The position numbers and the translations under genes were made by a program. Positions 17,352 through 26,514 of a stretch of 44,703 nt of DNA are shown piece by piece. Source of the DNA: Alphaproteobacteria bacterium (GTDB taxonomy: Bacteria; Pseudomonadota; Alphaproteobacteria; Sphingomonadales; Sphingomonadaceae); the NCBI GenBank assembly GCA_003241875.1, contig QBLU01000027.1, positions 1 to 44,703 of the forward strand, written 5' to 3'. The notes beneath the pieces are model-generated. The model saw nothing but the letters and a program-made list of their open reading frames with translations. It was not told the origin of the DNA and ran no database searches. How positions within the stretch are numbered: the first letter of the stretch is position 1; each line of letters begins with the position of its first letter.

Positions 17352-18118
17352 GGTTGGGCCTTTGCAATTTGGGTGACGGCGTCGGTGCCGAGCGTGGCGA
17401 CATCGCCGACGATGATGAGGGCAGGGGACTTGACCGCTGCGCGCGCCACGGTGCCGCCGAGATCGGCGAGCAGGCTGCGCAGCACGCGCATATCGGGCAG
17501 GGTGGCGCGCTCGACGATGGCGATGGGCGTGTCGGGGGCCAGGCCGTCACCCATCAGCTTTTCGGCGATGCGTTCCGATCCGGTGACGCCCATGTAGATG
17601 ACGAGGGTGCGGCCCTTGCCGGCCAGCCCGACCCAGTTCTGGTCGGCGAGGCCGCGGCATTCCCCGGCGACGAAGCTGACGATGGAGGCATGGTCACGGT
17701 GCGTCAGCGGCATGTGCGCGGCGGCCGCGGCACCGAGCGCCGACGAGACGCCCGGGATGACCTCGACGCTGACGCCGGCGGCGTTGCAGGCCTCGACCTC
17801 CTCGCCGCCGCGGCCGAAGATGAACGGGTCGCCGCCCTTCAGCCGAACGACCATGTGTCCGGCCTGCGCCTCAGCGACGAGCAGCGCGCCGATGTCGGCC
17901 TGCTGCATGGTGTGGCGATCGCGGCGCTTGGCGACCGAGACCAGCCGGGCGCCGGCGGGCACCATTGCCATCACATCGGCACCGACCAGGCCATCGTGGA
18001 CGACGACATCGGCGGCGGCGACGGCGCGGGCGGCGCGCAGCGTCAGCAGGTCGGCGGCACCGGGGCCGGCACCGACCAGCACGACACGACCGGGCGTGGA
18101 GGATTCATCTGCAATCAT
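17336..18118 (-). CDS. cobA: Uroporphyrinogen-III C-methyltransferase (siroheme pathway)
   Basis: SAM-dependent enzyme that methylates uroporphyrinogen III twice to precorrin-2, the precursor of the siroheme needed by the neighbouring sulfite reductase. The SUMT motifs are present: VGAGPGAADLLTLRA at the N-terminus, VRLKGGDPFIFGRGGEE in the middle, VIPGVSSA and the MGV/ATLPDMR region. Length 260 residues fits a stand-alone SUMT without the CysG dehydrogenase/chelatase domain, which must be encoded elsewhere. It is first in the sulfate-assimilation operon; the 159-base gap to rne probably holds the promoter. Confidence 0.95.
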   Translation of the reverse strand: MIADESSTPGRVVLVGAGPGAADLLTLRAARAVAAADVVVHDGLVGADVMAMVPAGARLVSVAKRRDRHTMQQADIGALLVAEAQAGHMVVRLKGGDPFIFGRGGEEVEACNAAGVSVEVIPGVSSALGAAAAAHMPLTHRDHASIVSFVAGECRGLADQNWVGLAGKGRTLVIYMGVTGSERIAEKLMGDGLAPDTPIAIVERATLPDMRVLRSLLADLGGTVARAAVKSPALIIVGDVATLGTDAVTQIAKAQPCPVN

Positions 18119-18238
18119 GATGGCGGACTTAGGCCCTTGGGCCCCGGTTGCGCCAGATGCTGCAGTGCAACGCTTTCTTCGCGCTGGAAAAGCAGGGGTT
18201 CCCCATCGGCAGGGTGGAGATTCGGGCCCGACGCGATT

Positions 18239-18268
18239 CCGGGCGGCGGCACGGTAGCCGCCGCCCGG
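18239..18268 (-). terminator. GC hairpin after rne (terminator-like)
   Basis: Perfect 12-base stem (18239-18250 with 18257-18268) and a six-base loop, ten bases beyond the rne stop. There is no T-run after it on the minus strand, so it may stabilise the 3' end or work with Rho rather than act as a classic intrinsic terminator. Confidence 0.5.
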
Positions 18269-18277
18269 GGGATCACA

Positions 18278-20926
18278 TCAGCCGAAGGTGCGCTGCCACC
18301 AGCCCTTGCGCGGAACCACCGGCGCGCCGTCGCTTGCTGCAGGCGCTTCAGGCGCGGCGGGCGCTTCAGGAGCGACGACGGGTGCGTCGGCATCCGGAAC
18401 GGCGGTAGTCTTCGCCGCTGCCTTCGCACGGCCGGCGGGCTTTGCCGCCGGGGCGGCTTCGGCCTTCACCGGTGCGGCGACGGGCTCGGCCGCCGTGGCT
18501 TCGGGCTTGGCCTTGGCGCGACCGCGCTTGGGCTTGGCCGGAGCTTCGGCCGCGACAGGCTCGGCCACCACTTCGGGCTCGGGCGCCGCGACGGCGGCGG
18601 GTGCCGCCGCCTTGGCCTTGCTCGGACGCTTGCGCGGACCCTTGGCCTTCGGTTCGGCCGGGGCTTCGAACGGCGCTTCCACCGGCGCTTCTGGCGCCGC
18701 CTCGACGGCTTCGGGCTCGGCAACCGCGACAGGCTCTGCCACCATGTCGGGAACGCCTTCCACATCGGCCTTGCGACGACGCGAGCGCTTGGGCTTCTCC
18801 GGCACCGCATCGGCAGGCGTCATGTCCGCAATCGGCGTTTCGACCATGGTATCGGACGCGGCATCGGCGCTGGTGTCGCCGGCAACCTCGCGCGGGGCAC
18901 CATCGCGCTTGCCGCGACGGCCGCGGCGGCGGCGCTTGCGATCGCCGCGCTCGTTGTTGCCGCGGGCTTCGGTCTCGTCGGGGGTTTCGCCCTCGCGGGC
19001 AACGACCGGCGCGTCATCGGCCTCATCGCCGGCGTCGATGGCTTCCACGGGCGCGACAGTATCGCCGGTCTCGGCCTCGTCGCGACCATCGCGATCACGG
19101 CCACCACGACGGCGGCGGCGCTTGCCGCGCTCGTTGCGGTCGCCGCCACTCCGTTCACCACGTCCGCTGCGTTCCGGCCGCTCCTCGCCGTCCTCGGCGT
19201 CGCTGTCGTCACGATCGTCGCGGTCATCGGGATCGTCCTCGATCCGCACCGGTACCGGCAGTGCGCGCATCTCGACCTTCTTGGTCGGCGGCGGGCCACC
19301 GGCATCGATGGCGAAATTCGGGCCGATCAGCGCTTCGTCGGGCACGGTGACGATGGTGACGCCGTACAGTTCCTCCAGCTCGGCGAGCTCGATGCGCTTG
19401 CGGTTGAGGATATAGACGGCAACCTCGTCGCCGGCGCGCAGCGTGAACTCGCTGGCACGGCCGCGCAGGGCTTCCGCCTCCAGCGCGCGCAGCGCGGCAA
19501 GGGCGGCGGACGCCACCGAGCGCACCATGCCGGTGCCTTCGCACATCGGGCAGATATGCGTGCTCGCCTCCAGGATGCCGGTGCGCAGGCGCTGCCGGCT
19601 CATCTCCATCAGCCCGAAGGCGGAGATACGGCCGATCTGGATGCGGGCGCGATCGTTGCGCAGCGCGTCCTTCATCGCCTTTTCAACGCGGCGGTTGTTG
19701 GCGGACACCTCCATGTCGATGAAATCGATGACGACCAATCCGGCCATGTCCCGCAGGCGCAGCTGGCGCCCGATTTCGTCGGCGGCCTCGAGGTTGGTCT
19801 TGGTGGCGGTTTCCTCGATGCCGTATTCTCGCGTCGAGCGGCCGGAGTTGATGTCGATCGACACCAGCGCCTCGGTCGGGTTGATGACGATATAACCGCC
19901 GGATTTCAGCTGGACGACGGGCTGGTACATGCCCTCCAGCTGCTGTTCGACGCCGAAACGCTGGAACAGCGGCACATTGTCGGAATATTCGACGACCTTG
20001 GGCGTGTGTCCGGGCATCAGCATCGACATGAAGCGCGACGCGTCGGCAAAGCCCTCCGGGCCTTCGACCAGCAACTGCTCGATGTCGCGGTGATAGATGT
20101 CGCGGATGGCGCGCTTGATAAGGTCCGAATCCTGGTGGATCAGCGCCGGTGCCGAGCTCGACAGCGTCTTTTCGCGGATCTCGTCCCACAGGCGGGTCAG
20201 ATAATCGAAATCACGGCGGATATCGTCGGCGCTGCGCTTCAGCCCGGCGGTGCGCACGATGGCGCCCATGCCCTGCGGCAGCTTCAGCTCGGCCATGATC
20301 GTCTTCAGCCGCTTGCGGTCGGCGAGATTGGAAATCTTGCGCGAAATGCCGCCGCCGTGCGCCGTGTTGGGCATCAACACGCAATAGCGGCCGGCAAGGC
20401 TGAGATAGGTGGTCAGCGCCGCGCCCTTGGAGCCGCGCTCCTCCTTCACCACCTGGATCAGCAGCACCTGGCGGCGGCGGATGACCTCCTGGATCTTGTA
20501 GCGGCGGCGCAGCGACTGGCGCTTGCGGCGCAGCGCGTCGGTCGGCTCGTCGTGCTGGCCACCGGTTTCGGCGACTTCCTCACGCGGCTCGCCGTTCTCG
20601 TCGAGGTCCTCGTCACCATGGTCGTCATGGTCGGCGGCGTATTCCGCCTCCTCGCGCAGCAGCGCCTCACGGTCTTCGCGCGGGATCTGGTAATAGTCGG
20701 GGTGGATTTCCGAAAAGGCCAGGAAGCCGTGGCGGTTGCCGCCGTATTCGACGAACGCCGCCTGCAGCGACGGTTCGACCCGGGTGACCTTGGCGAGGTA
20801 GATATTGCCCTTCAGCTGCTTCCTGTCGGCAGCCTCGAAATCAAATTCCTCGATGCGTTGGCCATTGACGACGGCGACCCGGGTCTCCTCCGGGTGGCGG
20901 GCGTCGATCAGCATGCGTAGTGACAT
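18278..20926 (-). CDS. rne: Ribonuclease E/G
   Basis: Endoribonuclease that starts mRNA decay and matures rRNA and tRNA, and the scaffold of the degradosome. The N-terminal S1-like RNA-binding region carries an acidic His/Asp/Glu-rich insertion (about residues 90-125), as in related alphaproteobacteria. The DNase-I-like catalytic core has VSIDINSGRST and VVIDFIDMEV with the metal-binding Asp residues, followed by the zinc-link CPMCEGTG. From about residue 530 the protein is a long, low-complexity Ala/Pro/Glu/Arg tail ending in GWWQRTFG, the probable protein- and RNA-binding scaffold. Length 882 residues is normal. The ATG at 20926 follows a long leader with hairpins, in keeping with autoregulation known for rne. 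The adaptor-family partner RapZ is encoded upstream in this window. Confidence 0.96.
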   Translation of the reverse strand: MSLRMLIDARHPEETRVAVVNGQRIEEFDFEAADRKQLKGNIYLAKVTRVEPSLQAAFVEYGGNRHGFLAFSEIHPDYYQIPREDREALLREEAEYAADHDDHGDEDLDENGEPREEVAETGGQHDEPTDALRRKRQSLRRRYKIQEVIRRRQVLLIQVVKEERGSKGAALTTYLSLAGRYCVLMPNTAHGGGISRKISNLADRKRLKTIMAELKLPQGMGAIVRTAGLKRSADDIRRDFDYLTRLWDEIREKTLSSSAPALIHQDSDLIKRAIRDIYHRDIEQLLVEGPEGFADASRFMSMLMPGHTPKVVEYSDNVPLFQRFGVEQQLEGMYQPVVQLKSGGYIVINPTEALVSIDINSGRSTREYGIEETATKTNLEAADEIGRQLRLRDMAGLVVIDFIDMEVSANNRRVEKAMKDALRNDRARIQIGRISAFGLMEMSRQRLRTGILEASTHICPMCEGTGMVRSVASAALAALRALEAEALRGRASEFTLRAGDEVAVYILNRKRIELAELEELYGVTIVTVPDEALIGPNFAIDAGGPPPTKKVEMRALPVPVRIEDDPDDRDDRDDSDAEDGEERPERSGRGERSGGDRNERGKRRRRRGGRDRDGRDEAETGDTVAPVEAIDAGDEADDAPVVAREGETPDETEARGNNERGDRKRRRRGRRGKRDGAPREVAGDTSADAASDTMVETPIADMTPADAVPEKPKRSRRRKADVEGVPDMVAEPVAVAEPEAVEAAPEAPVEAPFEAPAEPKAKGPRKRPSKAKAAAPAAVAAPEPEVVAEPVAAEAPAKPKRGRAKAKPEATAAEPVAAPVKAEAAPAAKPAGRAKAAAKTTAVPDADAPVVAPEAPAAPEAPAASDGAPVVPRKGWWQRTFG

Positions 20927-21336
20927 TGTGGTGCTCCATGGCGCAGCGGCCGCCCGGTAACGGGCGCGCGTGGCGCATATCGGTGGTGCCGGGTGCGCGC
21001 GATGCGGCGTCCCGTGCGAATGATGGTGATGGTGATTTGATGAATGACAGGCCTGCGCGCGACGCGGTCCATGCCGCGTCCGCCCGACGGGCGGCCTCGA
21101 CTGGATTTTTTGGCGTCTCGATCATCCGGCCCCTAGACAAGTCGCCCGGCCTCGACCCCGGCCGGGTAGCAGTGTTCGCGGGAGACTCCGCCAAACGTCA
21201 CCATGGCTGGCAACAGGACGAAGGCCCGGGAAGGACAGCGGCCAAGCCACTGTTCACTATAGTCGTAGCAGCGGATGAACGGGGCGGCAAGGGTCGTGCC
21301 GCCGGCTCGTTTCGCAGCTGCCCGCCGATACGAAAA
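20927..21336 (-). promoter_or_regulatory. Long structured leader of rne, no gene
   Basis: About 410 bases between rne and the rpsD terminator hold no convincing coding region. Two adjacent hairpins are present: GACGCGG/CCGCGTC (21061-21080) and CCGCCC/GGGCGG (21080-21094). A TATAGT on the minus strand (21261-21256) is the best -10 candidate, without a good -35; it would give a leader of roughly 320 bases. RNase E messages in other bacteria have long structured leaders that the enzyme itself cleaves, so a similar feedback site is plausible. Confidence 0.4.
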
Positions 21337-21360
21337 AGCCCGGGCGCTGGGGCCCGGGCT
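21332..21360 (-). terminator. Intrinsic terminator of rpsD
   Basis: On the minus strand the stem AGCCCGGG / CCCGGGCT (21360-21353 with 21344-21337), loop eight bases, is followed directly by TTTTT. It lies 26 bases after the rpsD stop. Confidence 0.85.
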
Positions 21361-21386
21361 GTTCCGTATCGTCGATGGCGTGTCGC

Positions 21387-21998
21387 TTAACGCGAATAGA
21401 ACTCGACAACCAGATTCGGTTCCATCTTCACCGCATAGGGCACTTCGTCCAGCGTCGGCACGCGGACATAGGTGGCCTTGGGGCCTTCGACCGACACATA
21501 TTCCGGCACGTCGCGCTCGGTCAGGCCCTGGGCTTCCATGACCAGCGCCATTTCCTTGGCCTTGGCACCCAGTTCGACGGTGTCGCCCGGCTTCACCTTG
21601 GCCGATGCGATGTTGCAGCGGCGGCCGTTGACCAGGATATGGCCGTGGTTGACGATCTGGCGCGCGGCGAAGATCGTCGGCGCGAACTTGGCGCGATAGA
21701 CGACCATGTCGAGACGCTGCTCGAGCAGGCCGATGAGGTTCTGCGAGGTATCGCCCTTCATCTGCACAGCGGCGGCATAGGTGGCGCGGAACTGCTTTTC
21801 CGTCACGTCGCCGTAATAGCCCTTGAGCTTCTGCTTGGCCTTCAACTGGATGCCGAAGTCCGAAATCTTGCTCTTGCGGCGCTGGCCGTGCTGGCCGGGA
21901 CCATATTCACGCTTGTTGACCGGCGACTTGGGGCGGCCCCAGATGTTCTCGCCCATGCGGCGATCAAGCTTGTACTTGCTGTTATGACGCTTCGACAT
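21387..21998 (-). CDS. rpsD: 30S ribosomal protein S4
   Basis: Primary 16S rRNA-binding protein that nucleates assembly of the 30S body. The 203-residue product starts [16 protein letters not shown] and contains the S4 RNA-binding domain (about 93-155: [30 protein letters not shown]) and the usual ending VVEFYSR. The frame stays open far upstream, but the ATG at 21998 is the conserved start. It is transcribed alone, with an intrinsic terminator behind it, and is divergent from rpoZ. Confidence 0.98.
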   Translation of the reverse strand: MSKRHNSKYKLDRRMGENIWGRPKSPVNKREYGPGQHGQRRKSKISDFGIQLKAKQKLKGYYGDVTEKQFRATYAAAVQMKGDTSQNLIGLLEQRLDMVVYRAKFAPTIFAARQIVNHGHILVNGRRCNIASAKVKPGDTVELGAKAKEMALVMEAQGLTERDVPEYVSVEGPKATYVRVPTLDEVPYAVKMEPNLVVEFYSR

Positions 21999-22125
21999 CG
22001 ATTCGCTTTCGATTTGCTGATGCGGACCCGACAGTGGATCCGAACCCCGGCCTCGCACCGCCCGGCCATCTGCCGGACGCGGCCACTGCTTCACCGGGGG
22101 TGCAGGGCCAATTGCGAAGCGGCGG

Positions 22126-22154
22126 CGGTTAGACGAAGCCGGCCGGCTGGTCAA
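22126..22154 (-). promoter_or_regulatory. Possible rpsD promoter
   Basis: On the minus strand TTGACC (22154-22149) and TAACCG (22131-22126) are 17 bases apart in the 225-base gap between rpsD and rpoZ. The -35 is good, the -10 weak. The resulting leader would be about 120 bases, long enough for S4-type autoregulation. Confidence 0.35.
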
Positions 22155-22223
22155 GTCCGGCTTGACTTTTGCAGGGTCCTCCGCCACACGCCGCGCTCCC
22201 GAAAACACGGAAAGTCCGGCCCC

Positions 22224-22565
22224 ATGGCACGCGTTACCGTCGAAGATTGCGTCGACAAGATTCCGAACCGGTTCGACCTGGTGCTGCTCGCCGCCACCCG
22301 TGCCCGCGCCATTTCGTCGGGTGCCGAAATCACCGTCGACCGCGACCGCGATAAAAACCCGGTCGTCGCGCTGCGCGAGATCGCCGATGAGCTGATCAAG
22401 CCCGCCGACCTGAAGGAAGCCCTGGTCAGCTCGATGCAGCGCGTCGTCGCCAATGAAGACGATACCCCCGACGCCATCGGTTCGCTGTCGGCCTCCGCCG
22501 AGGCGCTGCGCATCACCGCCGCCCAGCCGCCGCGCAACCAGAATTTGGGCCCCGACTACGAATAA
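22224..22565 (+). CDS. rpoZ: DNA-directed RNA polymerase subunit omega
   Basis: Small RNA polymerase subunit that helps fold and hold beta-prime. The 113-residue product begins [20 protein letters not shown] and has the conserved [14 protein letters not shown] block. The frame extends upstream without support; the ATG at 22224 is the family start. It is divergent from rpsD and ends 25 bases before a strong bidirectional terminator shared with the convergent SDR gene. Confidence 0.96.
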   Translation: MARVTVEDCVDKIPNRFDLVLLAATRARAISSGAEITVDRDRDKNPVVALREIADELIKPADLKEALVSSMQRVVANEDDTPDAIGSLSASAEALRITAAQPPRNQNLGPDYE

Positions 22566-22590
22566 GGCGATCCGGTCGCCAGCATTGACA

Positions 22591-22624
22591 AAGGGCCGGC
22601 GGGGCAACCCGCCGGCCCTTTTGC
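22591..22624. terminator. Bidirectional intrinsic terminator between rpoZ and SDR gene
   Basis: Perfect 13-base stem AAGGGCCGGCGGG (22591-22603) with its complement (22608-22620), tetraloop GCAA, followed by TTTTGCTT on the plus strand and preceded by AAA, which reads as T on the minus strand. It ends rpoZ and the convergent SDR gene. Confidence 0.92.
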
Positions 22625-23398
22625 TTACATCGCCGAGATGCCGCCATCGACATACAGGCCATGGCCGGTGACCATCTTGGCCTCGTCCGACGCCAGATAG
22701 ACCGCAGCCCAGGCGATGTCGTCGGGCTCGCCGACGGCGCCCAGCGGGATCTGCCGGCCGAGCTTGGCCAGCCCTTCCTCGCGGCCGAAGCGGCTGGTGA
22801 TGCCGTCGAGGATCGGCGTGTCGATGAACACCGGGTGGATCGAATTGCAGGTGATGCCATAGCGCTGCTTGGCACAGTGCAGCGCCACCGATTTGGTCAG
22901 GTGACGGACGGCGGCCTTGGCGCTGTTGTAGGCGGCGCTGTTGTGGCCGGCGATGACCCCGGCGATCGACGAGATGTTGACGATCGAGCCGCGTACCCCG
23001 GTGGCATGGACGGTGCGCGCCATCAGCGGCAAGGCCAGCTTGCAGCCGAAGAACACGCTGTCGAGATCGATGGCATGGACCCGGCGCCAATCCTCGAAGC
23101 TGGTGGCCTCGACGGTGGTGCCCGCCGAGATGCCGGCGTTGTTGACAAGGATATGGATGCCGCCGAACTCGGCCTCGGCAAAGGCGATGGCCGCTTCCCA
23201 TTGCTCGGGGCTGGTCACGTCATGGCCGATGCTGCGCGCCGATGCGCCGATCTGCGCGGCCTGTTCGGCAGCGCCGGCGGCATTGATGTCGGTCAGCACG
23301 ACCCGCGCGCCTTCCTCCACGAACCGGGCCGCCATGGCCGCGCCGAGGCCCTGCGCGGCGCCGGTAATCAACGCGATCTTGCCTGCCAGACGGTTCAT
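22625..23398 (-). CDS. SDR-family NAD(P)-dependent oxidoreductase
   Basis: Classical short-chain dehydrogenase of 257 residues, acting on an alcohol/ketone pair that cannot be named from sequence. It has the cofactor motif TGAAQGLG (residues 13-20), NNAG, the catalytic Ser in NISSIAG and the Tyr-x3-Lys pair in YNSAK, and the end GLYVDGG. Asp in LTDIN after the second strand suggests preference for NAD(H). The ATG at 23398 has GGGAG eight bases upstream. It is divergent from a TonB-dependent receptor, a pairing common in sphingomonads for uptake and oxidation of hydrophobic or cyclic substrates. Resemblance to hydroxysteroid and cyclic-alcohol dehydrogenases is a loose guess. Confidence 0.9.
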   Translation of the reverse strand: MNRLAGKIALITGAAQGLGAAMAARFVEEGARVVLTDINAAGAAEQAAQIGASARSIGHDVTSPEQWEAAIAFAEAEFGGIHILVNNAGISAGTTVEATSFEDWRRVHAIDLDSVFFGCKLALPLMARTVHATGVRGSIVNISSIAGVIAGHNSAAYNSAKAAVRHLTKSVALHCAKQRYGITCNSIHPVFIDTPILDGITSRFGREEGLAKLGRQIPLGAVGEPDDIAWAAVYLASDEAKMVTGHGLYVDGGISAM

Positions 23399-23622
23399 TC
23401 TCGTGTCTCCCCAAAAGCTTGGTTTCGCCGTTTGGCGGCACCATGGCGATCCGCCGCGGCGGCGGCAAGCGCGGCGGCTGCAAGCACGTGTGTTGTGCGC
23501 TTGCCACACTGCATTGCAATATTTTCCGTTTCGGTTGCGGCCTCCATTGGCGGGCAAATCGCAATGATCTATCGAGGCTGTAATTATTCACAGGGTAAAC
23601 CTGTTCAACTTGGGGAGATCGC

Positions 23623-26214
23623 ATGAAAAGCATCTGGCTGGCGTCGGTCGCGGCGTTTGTGTTGCCCATCGCGGTGCCGGCAGTGGCCCAGGCGCAACAA
23701 ACCGCGGCGGCCGAGAACAACAACGAGATTGTTGTCACTGCGACCCGGCGCAACCAGGTGCTGTCCGACGTGCCGATCGCGGTCAGCGCGATCAGTTCCG
23801 AACAATTGCAGAATTCCGGCGGTACCGACATCCGCCAGCTCAACCAGCTCGCGCCGTCGCTGCTGGTGTCATCGGCGACCAATGAATCCAACGGCGCGGC
23901 ACGTATCCGCGGTGTCGGCACCGTCGGTGAAAACCCCGGCCTCGAATCCTCGGTCGCGGTGTTCATCGATGGCGTCTATCGCTCGCGCACCGGCGTCGGC
24001 CTGACCGACCTCGGCCCCATCGACCGCATCGAGGTGCTGCGCGGGCCGCAGGGCACGCTGTTCGGCCGCAACGCCTCGGCGGGTCTCATCAGCATCACCA
24101 CGGCGCTGCCCGAGTTCGAACCCGGCGGCCTGGCCGAAGCGACCTATGGCAATTTCAACAACATCCGCCTGATGGGCAGTCTGACCGGGCCGATCCTCGG
24201 CGACAAGGCGGCATTCCGCATCGACGGCGTCTACAACAAGCGCGACGGCTTCGTCGAAGACATCATTTCGGGCCGCGGCATCAACAATCGTGATCGTTTC
24301 CTCGTCCGCGGCCAGCTGTTGCTGAAGCCGAGCGACGATATCTCGATCCGGCTGATCGGCGACTATAACCAGAAGAACGAGGAATGCTGCGCCGCCGCCA
24401 TCATCGCGCCGACGCAGAACCTGTCGCGCGACGCCGCCGGCAATGTCGTGTTTGCCCCGAACAGCATCCGCACCCTGATGACGGGGCTCGGCGGCAGGTT
24501 CGCGGTGCCGACCGATGGCACCAAATATGCCTATGCGACCTCGGTGACGCCGGGCGCCGGCTATGACCAGCGCACCCGCGACTGGGGCCTGTCGGGTGAA
24601 CTCAACTGGGATCTCGGCGGCGCCAAGCTGACCTCGATCACCGGCTATCGCGAGTTCAAGAACAAGTCCGCCCAGGATGCCGATTTCAACAATCTCGACA
24701 TCCTCCGCCGCGACGATGCCAACCGCAAGTTCCAGACCTTCACCCAGGAAATCCGGCTGCAGGGCAATGCCTTCGGCGACCGGCTCGATTACCTCTTCGG
24801 CGGCTATTTCTCGCGTGAGACGCTGCGCACCGACGACAATCTCGTCTACGGCAACGACTTCGAACGCTATTACAACACCCAGTTCGCGGCGTTCAGCCCC
24901 AATTTGCTGCAAACCTTTGCCAACGCCATCGGCTATGTGACGCCGGCGGGGCAGAGCCTGCTCAACAACACCGGCATCGTCCAGGGCGGCTATTTCAAGC
25001 AGAAGAGCACCAACTATGCCTTCTTCACCCACAACAACATCAACATCGTTCCCGACAAGGTCACGCTGACCCTCGGCCTGCGCTACACCAACGAAAAGAA
25101 GGAGCTGGAGAGCGTCTTCCTGTCCAGCAACAACTTCTGCGGGGCGCTGCGCCGCTTCACCGGCAACCTCGGCCCGCTGGCCGGACTGCGCCCGACGGTG
25201 ACGTCGGTGGCGTGCGTCATCAACAACACGCCGGGCCCCGGCTTCAACGCCGGCGATCCGGGCACCGTGCGCAAGGAAGACGAATTCACCGGGACGGCGG
25301 TGCTGTCGGTGAAGCCGGTCGACGACCTGCTCGTCTATGGCAGCTACTCGCGCGGCTACAAGGCCGGCGGCTTCAACCTCGACACCTCGGCGCTCAATGC
25401 GACGGCGCCATCGGCGTTCAACCTCCAGTTCGCGCCCGAAATCGTCAATTCGTTCGAACTGGGCGCCAAGCTCGACCTGCGCGAGTTCAAGCTCAACATC
25501 GCCGCCTTCTACCAGAAGTTCGACGATTTCCAGCTCAACACCTTCAACGGCGTCAATTTCGAGGTCACCAACATCGGTGGCTGCGGCGATGACCTGGGCG
25601 GCCGCGATCGCGACCTGATCGCCGGCAACTCGGCCTGCGCCGGCAAGAAAAAGGCCGGGCTGGTGTCGAAGGGTCTCGAAATCGAAGCCTTCTTCTTCCC
25701 GTTCCCGAACTTCACGCTGACCACGGGCGCCACCTATACCGATGCCCGTTATGCCGACCAGCTGACAGGCCTCGCCGGCCTGTCGCTGGCGCCGACGCTG
25801 TTCCAGCTGCCGGGCCGCACCCTGTCCAACTCGTCGGAATATGTCGTCACCGGCAGCGCCGCCTGGACGCCGCAGATCAACGAGACCCTGTCGGCGCTGC
25901 TGTACTTCGACTTCCGCTACACCTCGGCGCTGAACACCGGTTCGGATCTCGACTTCGAAAAGATCCAGCCCGGCTTCGTCGTCGCCAACGCCCGCATCGG
26001 CCTTTACGGCCGCGAAAAGCGCTGGGGCATCGAGCTGTGGGCGCAGAACCTGTTCGACGAACTCTACCAGCAGGTTGCCGCCGACGCGCCGCTCCAGGGC
26101 GGCGGCACCTTCCGCGCCGTCGCCGGCGGCCTGGCCGCCACGGCCAACCAGCTGTTCATCACCTTCCCGGCGGAGCCGCGGACCTACGGCATCACGGTGC
26201 GGACGAAGTTCTGA
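23623..26214 (+). CDS. TonB-dependent outer-membrane receptor
   Basis: Outer-membrane beta-barrel that takes up a ligand with energy from TonB. A signal peptide (about residues 1-24, ending AVAQAQ) is followed by the TonB-box-like stretch EIVVTATRR, the plug domain with IRGVGT and RGPQGTLFGRNASAG, and a long barrel ending in the aromatic C-terminal signature YGITVRTKF. Length 863 residues is usual. GGGGAG lies seven bases before the ATG. Sphingomonads have many such receptors of unknown ligand; the divergent SDR gene suggests an organic substrate rather than iron-siderophore. No regulator or TonB/ExbBD gene is adjacent. Confidence 0.93.
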   Translation: MKSIWLASVAAFVLPIAVPAVAQAQQTAAAENNNEIVVTATRRNQVLSDVPIAVSAISSEQLQNSGGTDIRQLNQLAPSLLVSSATNESNGAARIRGVGTVGENPGLESSVAVFIDGVYRSRTGVGLTDLGPIDRIEVLRGPQGTLFGRNASAGLISITTALPEFEPGGLAEATYGNFNNIRLMGSLTGPILGDKAAFRIDGVYNKRDGFVEDIISGRGINNRDRFLVRGQLLLKPSDDISIRLIGDYNQKNEECCAAAIIAPTQNLSRDAAGNVVFAPNSIRTLMTGLGGRFAVPTDGTKYAYATSVTPGAGYDQRTRDWGLSGELNWDLGGAKLTSITGYREFKNKSAQDADFNNLDILRRDDANRKFQTFTQEIRLQGNAFGDRLDYLFGGYFSRETLRTDDNLVYGNDFERYYNTQFAAFSPNLLQTFANAIGYVTPAGQSLLNNTGIVQGGYFKQKSTNYAFFTHNNINIVPDKVTLTLGLRYTNEKKELESVFLSSNNFCGALRRFTGNLGPLAGLRPTVTSVACVINNTPGPGFNAGDPGTVRKEDEFTGTAVLSVKPVDDLLVYGSYSRGYKAGGFNLDTSALNATAPSAFNLQFAPEIVNSFELGAKLDLREFKLNIAAFYQKFDDFQLNTFNGVNFEVTNIGGCGDDLGGRDRDLIAGNSACAGKKKAGLVSKGLEIEAFFFPFPNFTLTTGATYTDARYADQLTGLAGLSLAPTLFQLPGRTLSNSSEYVVTGSAAWTPQINETLSALLYFDFRYTSALNTGSDLDFEKIQPGFVVANARIGLYGREKRWGIELWAQNLFDELYQQVAADAPLQGGGTFRAVAGGLAATANQLFITFPAEPRTYGITVRTKF

Positions 26215-26283
26215 CGCAGCGCCGCCGCGCTTAACTGGCTGATTGCGCAGCAATCACCGGTTACGCGCCGACAGGCGCAAGCT

Positions 26284-26370
26284 CGGCCAGCGGGGCGGAC
26301 AGCCCCGCTGGCCGAACGCGTCTGACCCCGGATAAAGTCCGGGGCACGCTGCGCGGGCTTTACCCGCGCC
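26284..26370 (+). repeat. Dispersed repeat family C, copy 2
   Basis: Three consecutive hairpins: CGGCCAGCGGGG with complement (26284-26295/26303-26314), CCCCGGA/TCCGGGG (26326-26332/26338-26344) and GCGCGGG/CCCGCGC (26351-26357/26363-26369). A 23-base block (26311-26333) is identical to 44299-44321. It fills the 300-base gap after the TonB receptor together with family A copy 2; no gene is seen here. Confidence 0.75.
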
Positions 26371-26421
26371 CCGCGCTCTCGCGGCGCTACACGCGCTTGC
26401 CGTTCCTTCAAACCACAAGGC

Positions 26422-26497
26422 CCGCTCAGGCTGAGCTTGTCGAAGCCGTGTTGCGAAGCGGTGCTCGCCGGGACTCCGACAAGCTCAGCCTGGGCGG
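26422..26497. repeat. Palindromic repeat family A, copy 2
   Basis: Left arm 26422-26447 is identical to copy 1; the right arm (26471-26497) has several changes and an extra base. The left flank AAACCACAAGG resembles the flank of copy 4, and the right flank CTTGAATGGA resembles that of copy 1. Confidence 0.8.
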
Positions 26498-26514
26498 ATC
26501 AACTTGAATGGACG

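Noticed and set aside
18119-18277. A defined regulator site (GTTGC at 18147 and GCAAC at 18167) for the cys operon
   Set aside because: Five-base arms 15 bases apart arise easily by chance and match no site I can name.
17354-20920. A plus-strand open frame of 1188 codons opposite rne and cobA
   Set aside because: It is antisense to two conserved genes, has Arg/Gly/Ala-biased low-complexity content and no recognisable domain; long antisense frames are expected in such GC-rich genes.
20841-21194. A 117-codon minus-strand frame upstream of rne
   Set aside because: It overlaps the rne start in another frame, has Arg/Pro-rich composition and no start signal; treated as leader.
21375-22223. A 5' extension of rpoZ over rpsD
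   Set aside because: Antisense to S4; omega starts at the conserved ATG 22224.
23869-26253. A minus-strand open frame of 794 codons opposite the TonB receptor
   Set aside because: Antisense to a clear receptor gene, with no signal peptide or motif.
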